From Aptenodytes patagonicus (lineage: Eukaryota; Chordata; Aves; Sphenisciformes; Spheniscidae): a stretch of DNA of 64,000 nt. The position numbers and the translations under genes were made by a program. The stretch spans positions 8,687,501 to 8,751,500 of the forward strand of contig NC_134963.1 in NCBI RefSeq assembly GCF_965638725.1, in the 5' to 3' direction. Under the pieces are notes generated by a model. The model had not been told where the DNA came from. It worked only from the letters and a program-made list of their open reading frames with translations, and did not search any database. How positions within the stretch are numbered: position 1 is the stretch's first letter; each line of letters begins with the position of its first letter. This document shows positions 57,901 to 64,000 of the stretch, piece by piece.

Positions 57901-60900
57901 TTATCTGTAGTTGGCAGCGGAGCATCTTAATGCCTGAGGTGTGCAGGGAGTTCCTGGCCGGTTCCTCCTGGGGCCTCATCTTGAACCTTCACCGATAGTT
58001 TTGGCTTTCATGGGAGCACTTACTTCACAGAGGGTTGCAAGACAGGACACTGAAGTGCTTCACTGCTTAGGGCCAGAGCATTTCAAACCCACGTGGGCCT
58101 GAGAAGAGCAGATGCTTGTTCCCCAGATCCAATGAGGTGGTTTTGCATACATCTCCACCTCTTTGTAACAGAAGCAACTTGCTCAGCAGGAAGAGATGGA
58201 AATTGTTAATGGCTGGAACAGAGGAGGGAATCTTGCCACTGCAGCCGGTGAAGTCAGGCACAGCCTGGCTGCCGTTATGGCAGAGGTGACGCGGGAGCAG
58301 ACTTTCGTCCCCACGGAGGCAGCAGGCCCGCTGCTGTTACGAAGTGGCAATGGTGTTTGCCTGGGATCTCCCCACCGGCTTCTGTGACCTGACCTCAGGT
58401 TTGCAGGAGTGTAGCACAGCAGTCTGGCAGTCGCTCCATGTGGCATATGCAATTAACCCATTTCTCCACTATAGGGCACTGACAGACTATGTGAGAGGAA
58501 CCAGATCACTGGAGCAGCCCTGCTGGTACATGCAACATTTGCTGTTATTCACTGTTTTATGCAATTCTTAGTTTAATTCTGAAAAGGTCCCACCCTGGAA
58601 GTTAGTTGTATGGTAGAGAGGAGAAACAGTGGCATTACCCATATGAGAAGCGGAGCTTCTAGTAAACTGGTGCATCAGCCTGGCAGAGCCTCTTGTTGGT
58701 TTGATGGCAAAGAATGTTTGTTTAAAAAATGGAAACTTCTCATAGCTAAGGGGCCTTCCATTTTTTCCGAGTACAAGCACTCCTTCACTGTATATTGCTT
58801 GCATATCATCGCACTGACGGTTCTGGTGAAATCATAAACCAAAGGTTCAAAGCTCAAATGTTTATGTGAGATGGGTCTGGCAGTGTCTGTTTGCTATTGC
58901 CATCCACACCGCAGGGTAGAATTACAGCTCTAATTTATATACATGGGGTGATAGAACACGACTGCATTTAACTCTGTCCCTAGATTGCTGTTAACTCTAG
59001 TCCAATAGTTGCTGATAAACACAGTGGGAGAAAGGTTCTCACAGGGTCTCAGGCAGGGAGAGAGCACAGGGGAAGAAACCCTTCCTGAAGCCAGGGCTGT
59101 GTGCCGCACGTTAGGTCCTGCGCTTGCCCAAGGGAGCCGCAGCGGTGGGGTGGTGGCGGGGTGGTGGTTCTCCTCCCTGGTGCTGGAGCTGGGGTGCAAG
59201 GGCTGAGTGTGATGGCTGGTGGGGTACCCGGCTCCCCGCAGCAGCACTGCAGGTCCCACGGTTCCCTGCTCTGTGCTGGGCCCGCACTGCAGCTGTTCAT
59301 TTTCCCACACGGTCGGGATGTCCCCAGGGCAACAAAGGATGAGTGAGGGTGAGGATACAGCCCCTCCAGCTTTGCACTGGAGGCTCATCGAGACCAGGCC
59401 TGCTCTGCACCACTGCATCTACCCCACAGCTCTGCAATCCCGCAGGTGCAGCTGCTGCCTCTGGCCTGCCGGGGCTTGAAGCATCGGGAGTTTTTGTGGC
59501 TACTTTGAAGCTCCCAGGTCTCATCTCCCCGGGCATTTGCAAAGGCACACGCTGAGGTTCCTCCTCAGACAGTGGGAAACAAGGCAGCAGCTTCTTGGGA
59601 ACAAGTCTGCTCTTCTTGAAGTCGTCCATTTGAATGCAGCCTCCCAAAGGGTATGTAGCCTCCGGAGCCTGGCTTGGCCAGTTCTCTTGTCTCTGGCTGT
59701 GTTCATGCAAGTAGGTGTTTTTGTGGAGGGTGCTGCCATTAGAGCGGCTCCTGAATAACTGATCAGACAATTTCATTGTTTCGCATTACTTGCTGAAAGC
59801 CCCATGTGCTAGAGCAGGGGTTCCCAAGCCATGGGTGGAACAAGAACCACTTCAAAGAGGTGTAAGAAGCAGTAACACCCTCTTTGCAGAGGCACTGGTG
59901 CGAGCCATAGATCACCCTCTTCCGTATGGGCAGGTACCAGTCACCAGCAAAAGCCTGAGCTGCAGGGTGGGTGCTGGCACGGAGGTGACTGCTGCCAGGC
60001 TGCCAGGGAGGGGTGCTGGGGGGGATAGGTGGATGAGGGGATGGGTTATGTCTTGGTTTCTGGAAAAGATAAAGGCAAATGAGTCATGGAATTGGGATCC
60101 CTTTGTGTTTGTGTGTGTGGTGAAGATAAAAGGATTGCTAAGGTGGGGAAAACACTTCTATTATCCTGATTTGGGAGCAAGGGGGGGTCTGTGGGAAATG
60201 GATCTTAATTTAAATGGGATGTGGGTGTATACAACAAGGGTGGGGACAGAGGAGGTGAGGCGAACTCTTTTATTAGTGCAGCTGTTGGAAAGCTGGATGC
60301 TTTTGCTGCTGAAACCTTTCCGCTGGCCCCCATCCATGCACCTGCTGAGAGGCAGCTACTGTGCACCCGTATAGCTAAGGCATGCTGAGGAAGCGTGACC
60401 TCCCTCTTGCAGTTCGGGAACGGGTCACAGGGAGATCAATCAGCTTGATTTGCTCAGGACCCCCAGCGTCTGCAAAAGAGGCGAGATTTCAACTAGCTCC
60501 CTCGAGGGCTGGTTAACGGCAGATTAGTAAATTCCGCACTGACGGCAGGGACACGGGACCTGCTGCCTGACCTTTCAACGTCCTGCTAAAAGCTGGGATG
60601 AGGATGCGGAGCTGCCTTCTCCTGCATGCCACAGTGTTGGCCCTCCTGGCCCCCCGCTGCGATACCCGCTGCGAGCCAGGCTCTTTCTCTCCAGGCCACA
60701 GTGTGGGCACTGCCTGCCTGCCATGAGTCACAAGCCTCCACGCCGGCCCTGCCTCAGAAGCCGACTTTGGACTCCTCCGTCACACAAAACCACACCTTTT
60801 GTACTTATGAAAAGCAGCACCGGGAGCATTTGAATTACTACAACCGTGCCACAGCCTTAGAGACGGTGGAGGGCCCACCGAGGTGCCTGCGGGCAGATTC

Positions 60901-60930
60901 AGTGACTTGGGCGCCATTCCTCAGGGGGGG
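51970..60930. other. intergenic stretch, no gene recognised
   Basis: About 9 kb of mixed composition. GC-rich patches (52600-53850; 59000-59500) alternate with AT-rich ones (55000-55500; 56100-57300). Long overlapping frames in 52.6-54.2 kb come from low stop density and show no domain I know. A minor inverted repeat with 11-bp arms is at 55058-55087. In human a small tetraspan gene (TMEM211/LHFPL7) lies between SGSM1 and KIAA1671. I could not find a counterpart. Confidence 0.5.
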
Positions 60931-60939
60931 TGTGTCTGG

Positions 60940-61026
60940 CTGAGGAGAAATGCTCTCTGGTCTGAGGAGAAACGCCCCTCGGTCTGAGGAGAAATGTTCT
61001 CCGTCTGAGAAGATGTGCTCCCTGGA
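60940..61026. repeat. minisatellite, four copies of a 22-nt unit
   Basis: Units start at 60940, 60962, 60984 and 61005. Each begins CTGAGGAGAAA or a close variant and ends in a CTC-type half. The third is one base shorter and the fourth more diverged. The array lies at the edge of the downstream CpG island. Confidence 0.85.
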
Positions 61027-61869
61027 CTGGGCTCCTGTGCCTTCCAGGCTGCCATTTGAGCACCCTGCAAAGGCTGCGGCTGCTGCTCTGGCAGGGGTAG
61101 CGGGGAGGCTCTCACAAAGTCCCTCTCTGCAGCCCAAAGCAGAGGGCCTGAACCATGGTGGCAGAAAGCTCACCCGGAAGGGCCACCCCTGCCTGGGTAC
61201 CTCTCACCCAGCGCCTGCCCCGGGAGGGCGAGAGGCCCGGGGGGCTGCGGGAGGCTGGGCGAAGGGGCAGGGGGTTGTGCTTTCCTTAGGGGAGGAGGAA
61301 AAGGCAGCGGCAGAGCGCTGCGGCGTGCCGAGGAGCGGCTGCCCTCATTCGGGCCCTCTCCCTCAGGGGGCCGGGGCGGGGGCATTGGCACCGCTGGCCG
61401 CGGGCCAGGGCCGGGACGCGAACCCTCGTCCTCCGCGACGCCAGCGGCGCCCCCGGGGGGCAGGTGAAGGGGGCGGAGCCACCCGTGAACGGCCACCGGG
61501 CTGCGCGCGCGAGGCCCCGCCCATCCCGGCGGAGCCGCGCGGCAGCCATGGCAACAGAGGCGCTTCCCGCGGGGCCGGGCCCGGGCTGCGCGCGCGCCGC
61601 GGCCGGCGGCTCCTGGCGCCGGGGCGAAGGGCCGGGCCCGCCCCGCGGCGCGGCAGGGCCGGCGGCTCCCGCAGCCCGGGACGCGGCGGGACCGGGGCGG
61701 GGCACTCCAGCGCAGCCCTCCCTACCCCTCCCCTCCGCGGCCCTCCCGCTGCCCCCGGCAGCCCCTCGCCCCGGGGAGCGCGGAGGGGCGGCCCCCGCTC
61801 CGCCCCGTCCCGCCCCGCCCCCGGGTGGGGGTGTCCGGCCGTGCCCGGCAGCCGATCACCTCAGCCGGG

Positions 61870-61981
61870 CAGGCCGCTGGGCTCCGCCGTGCTCAAACTT
61901 AGTTAGCAACTTCCCCGTTGCGGCGGAGCCAGCGCCGTCCCGTGCCGGCTCCTCTGAGGGACGAGCCGGTGCCCCGTCAGG
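61870..61981 (+). other. probable non-coding first exon of the next gene
   Basis: The sequence leads up to a near-consensus splice donor, CAGG|GTAAGT (exon end 61981). It follows the GC-box cluster by about 50-160 bp, the usual spacing for a CpG-island promoter. No good start codon opens a recognisable protein here, so the exon is probably 5' UTR. Its 5' end is a guess. Confidence 0.5.
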
Positions 61982-62111
61982 GTAAGTGCCGGCGGTGGGC
62001 CCCCGGTGAGGGGCGCGGAACCGCGCTGGTGGCGGCGGGACAAAGGCGGCCCGGCCCGGTGAGGCACCGGGCGGGTCCGGTTCACTCACCCTGAGGGGAG
62101 CGCCGCCCCAG

Positions 62112-62152
62112 CCCCCCCCGCCTTCCCCCGGGCCGGGGGAAGGCGGGGGGGG
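62112..62152. repeat. GC-rich inverted repeat, 18-bp perfect arms
   Basis: Arms 62112-62129 (C8-GCCTT-C5) and 62135-62152 (its exact reverse complement) flank a 5-nt spacer GGGCC. It lies 130 bp downstream of the first-exon donor. Both strands also have quadruplex potential. Confidence 0.93.
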
Positions 62153-62265
62153 TGACCGGGGCGGCGCTGCCCGTGCTGCTCCCGCGGCTCCCGGTTCCCC
62201 GGCAGCGGGGGGGGACACACACGGGGATCCTGGGGGCAAACTCACCCGGGGCTCGGTCGGCGGGA

Positions 62266-62280
62266 GGGGGGGGGGGGGGG
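62266..62280. repeat. poly-G run, 15 bases
   Basis: An uninterrupted G15 inside the CpG island, in the putative first intron of the downstream gene. Confidence 0.85.
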
Positions 62281-62400
62281 CTCGGGGTCCGTGGGGGTCC
62301 GTCACGGCGGTGTTGGGATCGGCTCGCTGCTTGTTTTTCACTGCGTCAGAGCCAAGGGCGAGGGGAGAAGTTGGGTCTTCGCGTGTGTGTGCTCCGAGTT

Positions 62401-64000
62401 AAAAAGAAAAAGCCCTTCGTGCTTTCAATTTAGTGTCTGCGTGCGGCTGTAGGTAGTTTCGTGGTGATTTTGATGGTTCGTGGGTATAATGTTCTGCTGG
62501 CGAGCACTGCAGATTAGAGCCTTATTTTGTAATCCAAGATGACTTTTGTAAGCACTGCAATTATCTGTTCCCCTCTGGATTAGTGATGATAATGTGCTTG
62601 GCATTCTTAAATGTACAAATAAAGATGCCTCCCCGCCTCCCCCCGAAGAGTTTACAGCCGTGCCGGCTACTGCTTGGGTTAACAGCAGTCTGCAGAGGGG
62701 ACCCGGGCATTTCAGAAGTGCGGTATGTGACTCTCTTATGCCTTGGAGTTTAGGAAATGTATCTGCTCTCTAGAGTTAGTTTTAAGTGCCAGTTTAAGGT
62801 CATGAGCTGGTTCTTTTTAATTGCGGATACCTTTGCTTGTTGGCATATCAGCCCATGCATGTGTAATTTTTTTATTTTAGAAACATGTCTGACATTTGGG
62901 CGGACAGATTTGTATTGCTCCTTTGTGTTATGCAACTCATTTGTCCATTTTTCTTCCGAACTCCAAATGTAAGCGATTTATGTGTGGATGGAGGGATGTG
63001 GAGTTCTGCTTATGGGTGGAAATAGCTGATCCAAAAGATCACACGGAGGTCAGTTCCCAATTCCCTGAATTTGCATGGAGTTCTGCGCTTGGATTTGGGA
63101 GGGAGCAAAATCGGGATTCTGAAAGGGTGAAGCTAATCTGTGAAATCACTTTATTTCCTGCCTGGTATTGCGTCGAGTCCTGTAAAAAGCTTTGCCTTCC
63201 TGAGTCTGTTTGCAGCATTGTTACCGTTCTTGCATTTCTCCCGTCTGAAGGTAGGAGATTAATCGTGTGGATTCAGGTGTTGACTTGACTCCTATTTCTG
63301 CGGCGTAATCCGTGTGATTTTAATTTGCGTGTGAGGAACGGGATTAAGGGAAATCACGCTTGGCAGATGGCAGAGCTCTTCTATACCATTATGAGATATT
63401 GTAACCTTTTATTATACCTACAGATTTGATTCTTCAGAGTTTAGTAATATAATTCTATTCAAGATAAAGTATTGCTCATGATAAAATACTGGTGCTGCGT
63501 TAAAGGAATTGCAGCATATAGCAATTGATATTTTGTCAAAACTGATGCTGTATTCCATTGTGGTAATAGCAGGCAATTTTCATGGTAGGCTGAAGAGGTA
63601 AACCATGTTTCCAGGGTAACTGTGAAGTTGTTTGGCAAAAAGTACCTCTGAAGCAGATAGAATTGAAGGTTGTTGGTATTTTCTTTTCCTTGTCTCTCTT
63701 CCATAAATTAGAAGGCTTTGCATCTTTTTAATGACCACATAAAAATATTATATTTCTTTGTTTTCCTGTGACATTTTTAGGGTGTGGTAGGGAGACAGAC
63801 AATGTATGGCAGAAATGCTAATAAAGTTGCCTGGCAGCTTAATCCAGATAAAGACTTCTCCCAAAAAGTCTTCCAAGAATTTATAAACTCCTTTTTTTTT
63901 TGCCCCCCCCCCCCCCTTTTTTTGGTAGGATTTTCTTCACTGTATGCTATGCTTTTTTCTGTAAAAATTGTCAAGGATATTTGTTAGCAAGTAAATCTAT
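62401..64000. other. putative first intron of the downstream gene, no exon recognised
   Basis: AT-rich DNA continuing to the window end. No coding exon, transposon end or RNA gene was recognised. A T10-G-C14-T7 mixed homopolymer tract lies at 63892-63923. Confidence 0.55.

Larger units (their letters stand above)
61200..62400 (+). promoter_or_regulatory. CpG-island promoter of the downstream gene
   Basis: A 1.2-kb block of very high GC and CpG content. It has Sp1-type boxes (CCCCGCCC at 61813-61820 and neighbours) upstream of a probable first exon. The island falls off sharply into AT-rich DNA after about 62400, as at a true gene start. Human synteny (SGSM1 followed by KIAA1671, same strand) makes KIAA1671 the likely owner, but nothing in this window encodes its protein. 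A divergent transcript on the minus strand cannot be excluded. Confidence 0.7.

Noticed and set aside
60950..61906. 318-codon plus-strand open frame through the second CpG island
   Set aside because: Low-complexity Pro/Gly/Ala/Arg translation expected from GC-rich DNA. It starts inside the 22-nt minisatellite and runs through the promoter boxes.
61464..61985. 173-codon frame with a good ATG context at 61548
   Set aside because: The translation is low-complexity and crosses the probable splice donor at 61981. It has no family resemblance, so it is more likely 5' UTR and promoter DNA.

Overview
This window is vertebrate nuclear DNA, most likely from a bird. It is dominated by one multi-exon gene on the plus strand, SGSM1 (small G protein signaling modulator 1, also called RUTBC2), whose whole coding region lies between 1699 and 44865. 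I traced 25 coding exons by frame, GT-AG borders and conserved family motifs. They join without a break into 3279 nt (1092 residues plus stop), and every exon-exon phase agrees. The bird assignment rests on a CR1 retrotransposon 3' end with its (ATTCTATG)-type tail at 31857-32303, on compact introns, and on GC-rich promoters with C/G homopolymers.

Layout. 1-1230: upstream flank, no gene recognised. 1230-2000: CpG-island promoter with exons 1 and 2 separated by a 90-nt intron. 1852-15372 and 15449-24533: two long introns that separate the promoter region from the rest of the gene. 24534-31697: exons 4-12 (rest of the RUN domain, then the PH-like Rab-binding region). 31698-34573: intron 12, carrying the CR1 copy. 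34574-41036: exons 13-19 (serine-rich linker, start of the TBC domain and the long acidic insert inside it). 41240-44865: exons 20-25, the catalytic TBC core with the IxxDxxR and YxQ dual-finger motifs intact. 44866 to about 47780: probable 3' UTR, with a further strong polyadenylation signal at 51949. 47.8-61.2 kb: flank in which I recognise no coding gene. 61.2-62.4 kb: a second CpG island with a strong splice donor at 61981/61982, probably the non-coding first exon of the next plus-strand gene. Human gene order makes KIAA1671 the leading candidate. The window ends in that gene's putative first intron.

The least expected structure is a set of near-perfect short inverted repeats. Two are intronic hairpins of SGSM1 (38-bp arms at 40302-40393; perfect 33-bp arms at 42385-42456). 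Smaller ones lie at 49922-49951 and 62112-62152. They look like templated snap-back inversions, and the two intronic ones would put strong RNA hairpins into the SGSM1 pre-mRNA. Several splice choices can also be read from the sequence: an open 3n intron 1, an in-frame internal donor in exon 19, a TAGTAG tandem acceptor, and a symmetric 72-nt exon.
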